Position numbers and translations under genes: made by a program. A DNA stretch of 64,000 bases, taken from the NCBI RefSeq assembly GCF_029227915.1, contig NC_079880.1:2730001-2794000 (forward strand), given 5' to 3'. Below are positions 38,796-52,800 of this stretch, piece by piece. The stretch is from Hydractinia symbiolongicarpus (lineage: Eukaryota > Cnidaria > Hydrozoa > Anthoathecata > Hydractiniidae). The notes beneath the pieces are model-generated. The model had not been told where the DNA came from. It made no database searches and saw nothing but the letters and a program-made list of their open reading frames with translations. Positions within the stretch are counted from its first letter, which is position 1; every line of letters starts with the position of its first letter.

Positions 38796-40402
38796 GTAGT
38801 GGTGAAAAAATAATTTAAAAAATCGTTCGGAAAATGAGTTTACTCCCTGGGTACTTTCTTTGTATACTTTTGACTTTACGGGCCGAGTCCGGGGTTTACG
38901 GGAAATGGCGGGTTTTCGTTTGCTGGCGATTAAACTTCTTTTATTCAGCGTCTCATCAAAAATGAAAACATTTTTAAAAACTACAAGTCTCATGCGTTGT
39001 AGTGGTGAAAAAATAATTTAAAAAATCGTTCGGAAAATGAGTTTACTCCCTGGGTAATTTCTTTGTATACTTTTGACTATACGGGCCGAGTCAGGGGTTT
39101 ACGGGAAATGGCGGGTTTTCGATTGCCGGCGATTTAACTTCTTTTTTTCAGCGTGTCATCAAAAATGAAAACATTTTTAAAAACTTTAAGTCTCATGGGT
39201 TTTAGTGGTGAAAAAATAATTTAAAAAATCGTTCAGGAAATGAGTTTACTCCCTGGGTACTTTCTTTGTATACTTTTGACTATACGGGCCAAGCCGGGAT
39301 TTACGGGAAATCGCGGGTTTTTGTTTGCCGGCGATTAAACTTCTTTTATTCAGCGTTTCATCAAAAATGAAAACATTTTTAAAAACTGCAAGTCTCATGC
39401 GTTTTAGTGGTGAAAAAATAATTTAAAAAATCGTTCGGAAAATGAGTTTACTCCCTGGGTACTTTCTTTGTATACTTTGGACTATACGGGCCAAGTCCGG
39501 GATTTACGGGAAATCGCGGATTTTCGTTTGAGTGCGAATAAACTTCTTTTATTCAGCGTCTCATCAAAAATAAAAATATTTTTGAAAACTACAAGTCTCA
39601 TGCGTTGTAGTGGTGAAAAAATAATTTAAAAAATCGTTCGGAAGATGAGTTTACTCCCTGGGTACTTTCTTTGTATACTTTTGACTATACGGGCCGAGTC
39701 CGGGGTTTACGGGAAATGGCGGGTTTTCGTTTGCCGGCGATTAAACTTCTTTTATTCAGCGTCTCATCAAAAATGAAAACATTTTTAAAAACTACAAGTC
39801 TCATGCGTTGTAGTGGTGAAAAAATAATTTAAAAAATCGTTCGGAAAATGAGTTTACTCCCTGGGTAATTTCTTTGTATACTTTTGACTATACGGGCCGA
39901 GTCATGGGTTTACGGGAAATGGCGGGATTTTGTTTGCCGGCGATTTAACTTCTTTTTTTCAGCGTCTCAACAAAAATGAAAACATTTTTAAAAACTATAA
40001 GTCTCATGGGTTTTAGTGGTGAAATAATAATTTAAAAAATCGTTCGGGAAATGAGTTCACATCCCGGGTACTTTCTTTACTATACGGCCGAGTCCGGGAT
40101 TTACGGGAAATAGCAGGTTTTCGTTTGCCGGCGATTAAACTTCTTTTATTCAGCGTCTCATCAAAAATGAAAACATTTTTGAAAACTACAAGTCTCATGC
40201 GTTTTAGTGGTGAAAAAATAATTTAAAAAATCGTTCGGAAAATGAGTTTACTCCCTGGGTACTTTCTTTGTATACTTTGTATACGGGCCGAGTCCGGGAT
40301 TTACGGAAATCGCGGATTTTCGTTTGAGTGCGAATAAACTTCTTTTATTCAGCGTCTCATCAAAAATGAAAACATTTTTGAAAACTACAAGTCTCATGCG
40401 TT
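38796..40402 (+). repeat. Domain C 8-mer HOR (1607 bp), copy 1
   Basis: Eight monomers, in order: V-derivative (GACTTTACGGG), T-derivative (GTAATTTC with GTCAGGGG), a CGTTCAGGAAATG type, G, V with GGAAGATGAG, T with GTCATGGG, an S-derivative with TTCACATCCC, and a G-derivative with CTTTGTATACGGG. The total is 1607 bp, 17 bp below 8 x 203 because of deletions in three or more members. A private GATTGCCGGCG occurs at 39121. Confidence 0.85.
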
Positions 40403-42009
40403 GTAGTGGTGAAAAAATAATTTAAAAAATCGTTCGGAAAATGAGTTTACTCCCTGGGTACTTTCTTTGTATACTTTTGACTTTACGGGCCGAGTCCGGG
40501 GTTTACGGGAAATGGCGGGTTTTCGTTTGCTGGCGATTAAACTTCTTTTATTCAGCGTCTCATCAAAAATGAAAACATTTTTAAAAACTACAAGTCTCAT
40601 GCGTTGTAGTGGTGAAAAAATAATTTAAAAAATCGTTCGGAAAATGAGTTTACTCCCTGGGTAATTTCTTTGTATACTTTTGACTATACGGGCCGAGTCA
40701 GGGGTTTACGGGAAATGGCGGGTTTTCGTTTGCCGGCGATTTAACTTCTTTTTTTCAGCGTGTCATCAAAAATGAAAACATTTTTAAAAACTTTAAGTCT
40801 CATGGGTTTTAGTGGTGAAAAAATAATTTAAAAAATCGTTCAGGAAATGAGTTTACTCCCTGGGTACTTTCTTTGTATACTTTTGACTATACGGGCCAAG
40901 CCGGGATTTACGGGAAATCGCGGGTTTTTGTTTGCCGGCGATTAAACTTCTTTTATTCAGCGTTTCATCAAAAATGAAAACATTTTTAAAAACTGCAAGT
41001 CTCATGCGTTTTAGTGGTGAAAAAATAATTTAAAAAATCGTTCGGAAAATGAGTTTACTCCCTGGGTACTTTCTTTGTATACTTTGGACTATACGGGCCA
41101 AGTCCGGGATTTACGGGAAATCGCGGATTTTCGTTTGAGTGCGAATAAACTTCTTTTATTCAGCGTCTCATCAAAAATAAAAATATTTTTGAAAACTACA
41201 AGTCTCATGCGTTGTAGTGGTGAAAAAATAATTTAAAAAATCGTTCGGAAGATGAGTTTACTCCCTGGGTACTTTCTTTGTATACTTTTGACTATACGGG
41301 CCGAGTCCGGGGTTTACGGGAAATGGCGGGTTTTCGTTTGCCGGCGATTAAACTTCTTTTATTCAGCGTCTCATCAAAAATGAAAACATTTTTAAAAACT
41401 ACAAGTCTCATGCGTTGTAGTGGTGAAAAAATAATTTAAAAAATCGTTCGGAAAATGAGTTTACTCCCTGGGTAATTTCTTTGTATACTTTTGACTATAC
41501 GGGCCGAGTCATGGGTTTACGGGAAATGGCGGGATTTTGTTTGCCGGCGATTTAACTTCTTTTTTTCAGCGTCTCAACAAAAATGAAAACATTTTTAAAA
41601 ACTATAAGTCTCATGGGTTTTAGTGGTGAAATAATAATTTAAAAAATCGTTCGGGAAATGAGTTCACATCCCGGGTACTTTCTTTACTATACGGCCGAGT
41701 CCGGGATTTACGGGAAATAGCAGGTTTTCGTTTGCCGGCGATTAAACTTCTTTTATTCAGCGTCTCATCAAAAATGAAAACATTTTTGAAAACTACAAGT
41801 CTCATGCGTTTTAGTGGTGAAAAAATAATTTAAAAAATCGTTCGGAAAATGAGTTTACTCCCTGGGTACTTTCTTTGTATACTTTGTATACGGGCCGAGT
41901 CCGGGATTTACGGAAATCGCGGATTTTCGTTTGAGTGCGAATAAACTTCTTTTATTCAGCGTCTCATCAAAAATGAAAACATTTTTGAAAACTACAAGTC
42001 TCATGCGTT
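40403..42009 (+). repeat. Domain C 8-mer HOR (1607 bp), copy 2
   Basis: Same eight classes as copy 1 at an exact 1607-bp offset, including GGAAGATGAG in the fifth monomer and TTCACATCCC in the seventh. By eye the two copies differ at very few bases, so they look recently homogenised. Confidence 0.87.
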
Positions 42010-43616
42010 GTAGTGGTGAAAAAATAATTTAAAAAATCGTTCGGAAAATGAGTTTACTCCCTGGGTACTTTCTTTGTATACTTTTGACTTTACGGGCCGA
42101 GTCCGGGGTTTACGGGAAATGGCGGGTTTTCGTTTGCTGGCGATTAAACTTCTTTTATTCAGCGTCTCATCAAAAATGAAAACATTTTTAAAAACTACAA
42201 GTCTCATGCGTTGTAGTGGTGAAAAAATAATTTAAAAAATCGTTCGGAAAATGAGTTTACTCCCTGGGTAATTTCTTTGTATACTTTTGACTATACGGGC
42301 CGAGTCAGGGGTTTACGGGAAATGGCGGGTTTTCGTTTGCCGGCGATTTAACTTCTTTTTTTCAGCGTGTCATCAAAAATGAAAACATTTTTAAAAACTT
42401 TAAGTCTCATGGGTTTTAGTGGTGAAAAAATAATTTAAAAAATCGTTCAGGAAATGAGTTTACTCCCTGGGTACTTTCTTTGTATACTTTTGACTATACG
42501 GGCCAAGCCGGGATTTACGGGAAATCGAGGGTTTTCGTTTGCCGGCGATTAAACTTCTTTTATTCAGCGTTTCATCAAAAATGAAAACATTTTTAAAAAC
42601 TACAAGTCTTATGCGTTTTAGTGGTGAAAAAATAATTTAAAAAATCGTTCAGGAAATGAGTTTACTCACAGGGTACTTTCTTTGTATACATTCGACTATA
42701 CGGGCCAAGCCCGGGATTTACGGCAAATCGCGGGTTTTCGTTTTCCGGCGATTAAACCTCTTTCATTAAGCGTCTCATCAAAAATGAAAACATTTTTGAA
42801 AACTACAAGTCTCATGCGTTTTAGTGGTGAAAAAATAATTCAAAAAATCGTTCGGGAAATGAGTTTACTCCCTGGGTACTTTCTTTGTATACATTCGACT
42901 ATACGGGCCAAGCCCCGGATTTACGGGAAAACGCGGGATTTTGTTTGCCGGCGATTTAACTTCTTTTTTTCAGCGTCTCAACAAAAATGAAAACATTTTT
43001 AAAAACTATAAGTCTCATGGGTTTTAGTGGTGAAATAATAATTTAAAAAATCGTTCGGGAAATGAGTTTACTCCCTGGGTACTTTCTTTGTATACATTCG
43101 ACTATACGGGCCAAGCCCCGGATTTACGGGAAAACGCGGGATTTTGTTTGCCGGCGATTTAACTTCTTTTTTTCAGCGTCTCAACAAAAATGAAAACATT
43201 TTTAAAAACTATAAGTCTCATGGGTTTTAGTGGTGAAATAATAATTTAAAAAATCGTTCGGGAAATGAGTTCACATCCCGGGTACTTTCTTTACTATACG
43301 GCCGAGTCCGGGATTTACGGGAAATAGCAGGTTTTCGTTTGCCGGCGATTAAACTTCTTTTATTCAGCGTCTCATCAAAAATGAAAACATTTTTGAAAAC
43401 TACAAGTCTCATGCGTTTTAGTGGTGAAAAAATAATTTAAAAAATCGTTCGGAAAATGAGTTTACTCCCTGGGTACTTTCTTTGTATACTTTGTATACGG
43501 GCCGAGTCCGGGATTTACGGAAATCGCGGATTTTCGTTTGAGTGCGAATAAACTTCTTTTATTCAGCGTCTCATCAAAAATGAAAACATTTTTGAAAACT
43601 ACAAGTCTCATGCGTT
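42010..43616 (+). repeat. Domain C 8-mer HOR, copy 3, with three monomers replaced
   Basis: The first three and last two monomers match copies 1 and 2 at the 1607-bp offset. The three middle monomers (about 42613-43226) are different. They carry ACTCACAGGG with TTACGGCAAATCG, GCCCCGGATTTACGG with ATAATTCAAAAAATCG, and a GCCCCGGATTTACGG/GATTTAAC hybrid. These are domain D types. Total length is unchanged, as expected for replacement of an equal number of monomers. Confidence 0.75.
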
Positions 43617-46600
43617 GTAGTGGTGAAAAAATAATTTAAAAAATCGTTCGGAAAATGAGTTTACTCCCTGGGTACTTTCTTTGTATACTTTTGACTTTAC
43701 GGGCCGAGTCCGGGGTTTACGGGAAATGGCGGGTTTTCGTTTGCTGGCGATTAAACTTCTTTTATTCAGCGTCTCATCAAAAATGAAAACATTTTTAAAA
43801 ACTACAAGTCTCATGCGTTGTAGTGGTGAAAAAATAATTTAAAAAATCGTTCGGAAAATGAGTTTACTCCCTGGGTAATTTCTTTGTATACTTTTGACTA
43901 TACGGGCCGAGTCAGGGGTTTACGGGAAATGGCGGGTTTTCGTTTGCCGGCGATTTAACTTCTTTTTTTCAGCGTGTCATCAAAAATGAAAACATTTTTA
44001 AAAACTTTAAGTCTCATGGGTTTTAGTGGTGAAAAAATAATTTAAAAAATCGTTCAGGAAATGAGTTTACTCCCTGGGTACTTTCTTTGTATACTTTTGA
44101 CTATACGGGCCAAGCCGGGATTTACGGGAAATCGAGGGTTTTCGTTTGCCGGCGATTAAACTTCTTTTATTCAGCGTTTCATCAAAAATGAAAACATTTT
44201 TAAAAACTACAAGTCTTATGCGTTTTAGTGGTGAAAAAATAATTTAAAAAATCGTTCAGGAAATGAGTTTACTCACAGGGTACTTTCTTTGTATACATTC
44301 GACTATACGGGCCAAGCCCGGGATTTACGGCAAATCGCGGGTTTTCGTTTTCCGGCGATTAAACCTCTTTCATTAAGCGTCTCATCAAAAATGAAAACAT
44401 TTTTGAAAACTACAAGTCTCATGCGTTTTAGTGGTGAAAAAATAATTCAAAAAATCGTTCGGGAAATGAGTTTACTCCCTGGGTACTTTCTTTGTATACA
44501 TTCGACTATACGGGCCAAGCCCCGGATTTACGGGAAAACGCGGGATTTCGTTTGCCGGCGATTAAACCTCTTTCATTAAGCGTCTCATCAAAAATGAAAA
44601 CATTTTTGAAAACTACAAGTCTCATGCGTTTTAGTGGTGAAAAAGTAATTTAAAAAATCGTTCGGGAAATGAGTTTACTCCCTGGGTACTTTCTTTGTAT
44701 ACTTTTGACTATACGGGCCGAGTCCGGGATTTACGGGAAATCGCGGATCTTCGTTTGCCGGCGATTAAACTTCTTTTATTCAGCGTCCCATCAAATATGA
44801 AAATATTTTTGAAAACTACAAGTCTCATGCGTTTAGTGGTAAAAAAATAACATAAAAAATCGTTCGGGAAATGAGTTTACTCCCTGGGTACTTTCTCTGT
44901 ATACTTTTGACTATACGGGTCGAGTCCGGGGTTTACGGGAAATGGCGGGTTTTCGTTTGCCGGCGATTAAACTTCTTTTTTTCAGCGTGTCATCAAAAAT
45001 GAAAACATTTTTGAAAACTACAAGTCTCATGCGTTTTAGTGGTGAAAAAATAATTCAAAAAATCGTTCGGGAAATGAGTTTACTCCCTGGGTACTTTCTT
45101 TGTATACATTCGACTATACGGGCCAAGCCCCGGATTTACGGGAAAAGGCGGGATTTCGTTTGCCGGCGATTAAACCTCTTTCATTAAGCGTCTCATCAAA
45201 AATGAAAACATTTTTGAAAACTACAAGTCTCATGCGTTTTAGTGGTGAAAAAGTAATTTAAAAAATCGTTCGGGAAATGAGTTTACTCCCTGGGTACTTT
45301 CTTTGTATACTTTTGACTATACGGGCCGAGTCCGGGATTTACGGGAAATCGCGGATCTTCGTTTGCCGGCGATTAAACTTCTTTTATTCAGCGTCCCATC
45401 AAATGTGAAAATATTTTTGAAAACTACAAGTCCCATGCGTTTAGTGGTAAAAAAATAACATAAAAAATCGTTCGGGAAATGAGTTTACTCCCTGGGTACT
45501 TTCTCTGTATACTTTTGACTATACGGGTCGAGTCCGGGGTTTACGGGAAATGGCGGGTTTTCGTTTGCCGGCGATTAAACTTCTTTTTTTCAGCGTGTCA
45601 TCAAAAATGAAAACATTTTTAAAAACTTTAAGTCTCATGGGTTTTAGTGGTGAAAAAATAATTTAAAAAATCGTTCAGGAAATGAGTTTACTCCCTGGGT
45701 ACTTTCTTTGTATACTTTTGACTATACGGGCCAAGCCGGGATTTACGGGAAATCGAGGTTTTTCGTTTGCCGGCGATTAAACTTCTTTTATTCAGCGTTT
45801 CATCAAAAATGAAAACATTTTTAAAAACTACAAGTCTTATGCGTTTTAGTGGTGAAAAAATAATTTAAAAAATCGTTCAGGAAATGAGTTTACTCACAGG
45901 GTACTTTCTTTGTATACATTCGACTATACGGGCCAAGCCCGGGATTTACGGCAAATCGCGGGTTTTCGTTTTCCGGCGATTAAACCTCTTTCATTAAGCG
46001 TCTCATCAAAAATGAAAACATTTTTGAAAACTACAAGTCTCATGCGTTTTAGTGGTGAAAAAATAATTCAAAAAATCGTTCGGGAAATGAGTTTACTCCC
46101 TGGGTACTTTCTTTGTATACATTCGACTATACGGGCCAAGCCCCGGATTTACGGGAAAAGGCGGGATCTCGTTTGCCGGCGATTAAACCTCTTTCATTAA
46201 GCGTCTCATCAAAAATGAAAACATTTTTGAAAACTACAAGTCTCATGCGTTTTAGTGGTGAAAAAGTAATTTAAAAAATCGTTCGGGAAATGAGTTTACT
46301 CCCTGGGTACTTTCTTTGTATACTTTTGACTATACGGGCCGAGTCCGGGATTTACGGGAAATCGCGGATCTTCGTTTGCCGGCGATTAAACTTCTTTTAT
46401 TCAGCGTCCCATCAAATATGAAAATATTTTTGAAAACTACAAGTCTCATGCGTTTAGTGGTAAAAAAATAACATAAAAAATCGTTCGGGAAATGAGTTTA
46501 CTCCCTGGGTACTTTCTCTGTATACTTTTGACTATACGGGTCGAGTCCGGGGTTTACGGGAAATGGCGGGTTTTCGTTTGCCGGCGATTAAACTTCTTTT

Positions 46601-47264
46601 TTTCAGCGTGTCATCAAAAATGAAAACATTTTTAAAAACTTTAAGTCTCATGGGTTTTAGTGGTGAAAAAATAATTTAAAAAATCGTTCAGGAAATGAGT
46701 TTACTCCCTGGGTACTTTCTTTGTATACTTTTGACTATACGGGCCAAGCCGGGATTTACGGGAAATCGAGGTTTTTCGTTTGCCGGCGATTAAACTTCTT
46801 TTATTCAGCGTTTCATCAAAAATGAAAACATTTTTAAAAACTACAAGTCTTATGCGTTTTAGTGGTGAAAAAATAATTTAAAAAATCGTTCAGGAAATGA
46901 GTTTACTCACAGGGTACTTTCTTTGTATACATTCGACTATACGGGCCAAGCCCGGGATTTACGGCAAATCGCGGGTTTTCGTTTTCCGGCGATTAAACCT
47001 CTTTCATTAAGCGTCTCATCAAAAATGAAAACATTTTTGAAAACTACAAGTCTCATGCGTTTTAGTGGTGAAAAAATAATTCAAAAAATCGTTCGGGAAA
47101 TGAGTTTACTCCCTGGGTACTTTCTTTGTATACATTCGACTATACGGGCCAAGCCCGGGATTTACGGCAAATCGCGGGTTTTCGTTTTCCGGCGATTAAA
47201 CCTCTTTCATTAAGCGTCTCATCAAAAATGAAAACATTTTTGAAAACTACAAGTCTCATGCGTT

Positions 47265-49897
47265 TTAGTGGTGAAAAAATAATTCAAAAAATCGTTCGGG
47301 AAATGAGTTTACTCCCTGGGTACTTTCTTTGTATACATTCGACTATACGGGCCAAGCCCCGGATTTACGGGAAAACGCGGGATTTCGTTTGCCGGCGATT
47401 AAACCTCTTTCATTAAGCGTCTCATCAAAAATGAAAACATTTTTGAAAACTACAAGTCTCATGCGTTTTAGTGGTGAAAAAGTAATTTAAAAAATCGTTC
47501 GGGAAATGAGTTTACTCCCTGGGTACTTTCTTTGTATACTTTTGACTATACGGGCCGCGTCCGGGATTTACGGGAAATCGCGGATCTTCGTTTGCCGGCG
47601 ATTAAACTTCTTTTATTCAGCGTCCCATCAAATATGAAAATATTTTTGAAAACTACAAGTCTCATGCGTTTAGTGGTAAAAAAATAACATAAAAAATCGT
47701 TCGGGAAATGAGTTTACTCCCTGGGTACTTTCTCTGTATACTTTTGACTATACGGGTCGAGTCCGGGGTTTACGGGAAATGGCGGGTTTTCGTTTGCCGG
47801 CGATTAAACTTCTTTTATTCAGCGTCTCATCAAAAATGAAAACATTTTAGAAAACTACAAGTCTCATGCGTTTTAGTGGTGAAAAGATAATTTAAAAAAT
47901 CGTTTTGGAAATGAGTTTACTCACAGGGTACTTTCTTTGTAAACATTCGACTATACGGGCCAAGCCGGGATTTACGGGAAATCGCGGGTTTTCGTTTGCT
48001 GGCGATTAAACCACTTTTATTAAGCGTCTCATCAAAAATGAAAACATTTCTGAAAACTACATGTCTCGTGCGTTTTAGTGGTGAAAAAATAATTTAAAAA
48101 ATCGTTCGGGAAATGAGTTTACTCCCTGGGTACTTTCTCTGTATACTTTTGACTATACGGGTCGAGTCAGGGGCTTAGGGGAAATCGCGGGTTTTCGTTT
48201 GCCGGCGATTAAACTTCTTTTATTCAGCGTCTAATCAAAAATGAAAACATTTTTGAAAACTACAAGTCTCATGCGTTTTATTGGTGAAAAGATAATTTAA
48301 AAAATCGTTTTGGAAATGAGTTACTCACAGGGTACTTTCTTTGTAAACATTCGACTATACGGGCCAAGCACGGGATTTACGGGAAATCGCGGGTTTTCGT
48401 TTGCTGGCGATTAAAACACTTTCATTAAGCGTCTCATCAAAAATGAAAACATTTCTGAAAACTACAAGTCTCATGCGTTTTAGTGGTGAAAAAATAATTT
48501 AAAAAATCGTTCGGGAAATGAGTTTACTCACAGGCTACTTTCTTTGTATACTTTTGACTATACGGGCCAAGCCGGGATTTACGGGAAATCGCGGGTTTTC
48601 GTTTGCCGGCGATTAAACTTCTTTTATTCAGCGTTTCATCAAAAATGAAAACATTTTTAAAAACTACAAGTCTCATGCGTTTTAGTGGTGAAAAAATAAT
48701 TCAAAAAATCGTTCGGGAAATGAGTTTACTCCCTGGGTACTTTCTTTGTATACATTCGACTATACGGGCCAAGCCCCGGATTTACGGGAAAAGGCGGGAT
48801 TTCGTTTGCCGGCGATTAAACCTCTTTCATTAAGCGTCTCATCAAAAATGAAAACATTTTTGAAAACTACAAGTCTCATGCGTTTTAGTGGTGAAAAAGT
48901 AATTTAAAAAATCGTTCGGGAAATGAGTTTACTCCCTGGGTACTTTCTTTGTATACTTTTGACTATACGGGCCGAGTCCGGGATTTACGGGAAATCGCGG
49001 ATCTTCGTTTGCCGGCGATTAAACTTCTTTTATTCAGCGTCCCATCAAATATGAAAATATTTTTGAAAACTACAAGTCTCATGCGTTTAGTGGTAAAAAA
49101 ATAACATAAAAAATCGTTCGGGAAATGAGTTTACTCCCTGGGTACTTTCTCTGTATACTTTTGACTATACGGGTCGAGTCCGGGGTTTACGGGAAATGGC
49201 GGGTTTTCGTTTGCCGGCGATTAAACTTCTTTTTTTCAGCGTGTCATCAAAAATGAAAACATTTTTAAAAACTTTAAGTCTCATGGGTTTTAGTGGTGAA
49301 AAAATAATTTAAAAAATCGTTCAGGAAATGAGTTTACTCCCTGGGTACTTTCTTTGTATACTTTTGACTATACGGGCCAAGCCGGGATTTACGGGAAATC
49401 GAGGTTTTTCGTTTGCCGGCGATTAAACTTCTTTTATTCAGCGTTTCATCAAAAATGAAAACATTTTTAAAAACTACAAGTCTTATGCGTTTTAGTGGTG
49501 AAAAAATAATTTAAAAAATCGTTCAGGAAATGAGTTTACTCACAGGGTACTTTCTTTGTATACATTCGACTATACGGGCCAAGCCCGGGATTTACGGCAA
49601 ATCGCGGGTTTTCGTTTTCCGGCGATTAAACCTCTTTCATTAAGCGTCTCATCAAAAATGAAAACATTTTTGAAAACTACAAGTCTCATGCGTTTTAGTG
49701 GTGAAAAAATAATTCAAAAAATCGTTCGGGAAATGAGTTTACTCCCTGGGTACTTTCTTTGTATACATTCGACTATACGGGCCAAGCCCGGGATTTACGG
49801 CAAATCGCGGGTTTTCGTTTTCCGGCGATTAAACCTCTTTCATTAAGCGTCTCATCAAAAATGAAAACATTTTTGAAAACTACAAGTCTCATGCGTT
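47265..49897 (+). repeat. Domain D 13-mer HOR (2633 bp)
   Basis: Thirteen monomers starting with X-K-L-N1 (47265-48074, 810 bp), then further N types, X, K, L, a CGTTCAGGAAATG type and W types. The same series restarts at 49898. A distinctive member near 48270 has TTTTATTGGTG and a single-base loss in GAAATGAGTTACTCACAGG. Confidence 0.8.
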
Positions 49898-52800
49898 TTA
49901 GTGGTGAAAAAATAATTCAAAAAATCGTTCGGGAAATGAGTTTACTCCCTGGGTACTTTCTTTGTATACATTCGACTATACGGGCCAAGCCCCGGATTTA
50001 CGGGAAAACGCGGGATTTCGTTTGCCGGCGATTAAACCTCTTTCATTAAGCGTCTCATCAAAAATGAAAACATTTTTGAAAACTACAAGTCTCATGCGTT
50101 TTAGTGGTGAAAAAGTAATTTAAAAAATCGTTCGGGAAATGAGTTTACTCCCTGGGTACTTTCTTTGTATACTTTTGACTATACGGGCCGAGTCCGGGAT
50201 TTACGGGAAATCGCGGATCTTCGTTTGCCGGCGATTAAACTTCTTTTATTCAGCGTCCCATCAAATATGAAAATATTTTTGAAAACTACAAGTCTCATGC
50301 GTTTAGTGGTAAAAAAATAACATAAAAAATCGTTCGGGAAATGAGTTTACTCCCTGGGTACTTTCTCTGTATACTTTTGACTATACGGGTCGAGTCCGGG
50401 GTTTACGGGAAATGGCGGGTTTTCGTTTGCCGGCGATTAAACTTCTTTTATTCAGCGTCTCATCAAAAATGAAAACATTTTAGAAAACTACAAGTCTCAT
50501 GCGTTTTAGTGGTGAAAAGATAATTTAAAAAATCGTTTTGGAAATGAGTTTACTCACAGGGTACTTTCTTTGTAAACATTCGACTATACGGGCCAAGCCG
50601 GGATTTACGGGAAATCGCGGGTTTTCGTTTGCTGGCGATTAAACCACTTTCATTAAGCGTCTCATCAAAAATGAAAACATTTTTGAAAACTACAAGTCTC
50701 ATGCGTTTTAGTGGTGAAAAAATAATTCAAAAAATCGTTCGGGAAATGAGTTTACTCCCTGGGTACTTTCTTTGTATACATTCGACTATACGGGCCAAGC
50801 CCCGGATTTACGGGAAAACGCGGGATTTCGTTTGCCGGCGATTAAACCTCTTTCATTAAGCGTCTCATCAAAAATGAAAACATTTTTGAAAACTACAAGT
50901 CTCATGCGTTTTAGTGGTGAAAAAGTAATTTAAAAAATCGTTCGGGAAATGAGTTTACTCCCTGGGTACTTTCTTTGTATACTTTTGACTATACGGGCCG
51001 AGTCCGGGATTTACGGGAAATCGCGGATCTTCGTTTGCCGGCGATTAAACTTCTTTTATTCAGCGTCCCATCAAATATGAAAATATTTTTGAAAACTACA
51101 AGTCTCATGCGTTTAGTGGTAAAAAAATAACATAAAAAATCGTTCGGGAAATGAGTTTACTCCCTGGGTACTTTCTCTGTATACTTTTGACTATACGGGT
51201 CGAGTCCGGGGTTTACGGGAAATGGCGGGTTTTCGTTTGCCGGCGATTAAACTTCTTTTATTCAGCGTCTCATCAAAAATGAAAACATTTTAGAAAACTA
51301 CAAGTCTCATGCGTTTTAGTGGTGAAAAGATAATTTAAAAAATCGTTTTGGAAATGAGTTTACTCACAGGGTACTTTCTTTGTAAACATTCGACTATACG
51401 GGCCAAGCCGGGATTTACGGGAAATCGCGGGTTTTCGTTTGCTGGCGATTAAACCACTTTTATTAAGCGTCTCATCAAAAATGAAAACATTTCTGAAAAC
51501 TACATGTCTCGTGCGTTTTAGTGGTGAAAAAATAATTTAAAAAATCGTTCGGGAAATGAGTTTACTCCCTGGGTACTTTCTCTGTATACTTTTGACTATA
51601 CGGGTCGAGTCAGGGGCTTAGGGGAAATCGCGGGTTTTCGTTTGCCGGCGATTAAACTTCTTTTATTCAGCGTCTAATCAAAAATGAAAACATTTTTGAA
51701 AACTACAAGTCTCATGCGTTTTATTGGTGAAAAGATAATTTAAAAAATCGTTTTGGAAATGAGTTACTCACAGGGTACTTTCTTTGTAAACATTCGACTA
51801 TACGGGCCAAGCACGGGATTTACGGGAAATCGCGGGTTTTCGTTTGCTGGCGATTAAAACACTTTCATTAAGCGTCTCATCAAAAATGAAAACATTTCTG
51901 AAAACTACAAGTCTCATGCGTTTTAGTGGTGAAAAAATAATTTAAAAAATCGTTCGGGAAATGAGTTTACTCACAGGCTACTTTCTTTGTATACTTTTGA
52001 CTATACGGGCCAAGCCGGGATTTACGGGAAATCGCGGGTTTTCGTTTGCCGGCGATTAAACTTCTTTTATTCAGCGTTTCATCAAAAATGAAAACATTTT
52101 TAAAAACTACAAGTCTCATGCGTTTTAGTGGTGAAAAAATAATTCAAAAAATCGTTCGGGAAATGAGTTTACTCCCTGGGTACTTTCTTTGTATACATTC
52201 GACTATACGGGCCAAGCCCCGGATTTACGGGAAAAGGCGGGATTTCGTTTGCCGGCGATTAAACCTCTTTCATTAAGCGTCTCATCAAAAATGAAAACAT
52301 TTTTGAAAACTACAAGTCTCATGCGTTTTAGTGGTGAAAAAGTAATTTAAAAAATCGTTCGGGAAATGAGTTTACTCCCTGGGTACTTTCTTTGTATACT
52401 TTTGACTATACGGGCCGAGTCCGGGATTTACGGGAAATCGCGGATCTTCGTTTGCCGGCGATTAAACTTCTTTTATTCAGCGTCCCATCAAATATGAAAA
52501 TATTTTTGAAAACTACAAGTCTCATGCGTTTAGTGGTAAAAAAATAACATAAAAAATCGTTCGGGAAATGAGTTTACTCCCTGGGTACTTTCTCTGTATA
52601 CTTTTGACTATACGGGTCGAGTCCGGGGTTTACGGGAAATGGCGGGTTTTCGTTTGCCGGCGATTAAACTTCTTTTTTTCAGCGTGTCATCAAAAATGAA
52701 AACATTTTTAAAAACTTTAAGTCTCATGGGTTTTAGTGGTGAAAAAATAATTTAAAAAATCGTTCAGGAAATGAGTTTACTCCCTGGGTACTTTCTTTGT

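Larger units (their letters stand above)
30954..43616 (+). repeat. 203-bp satellite array, domain C
   Basis: Same family and orientation. Characteristic monomers are an S derivative with GAGTTCACATCCCGGG and TACTATACGGCCGAG, a G derivative with GTATACTTTGTATACGGG and a TTTACGGAAATCG deletion, a V derivative with GACTTTACGGG and TTTGCTGGCG, and a type with CGTTCAGGAAATG and CCAAGCCGGG. The left part is irregular, with a 999-bp duplication. The right part settles into a 1607-bp 8-mer. No genes or foreign inserts were seen. Confidence 0.95.
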
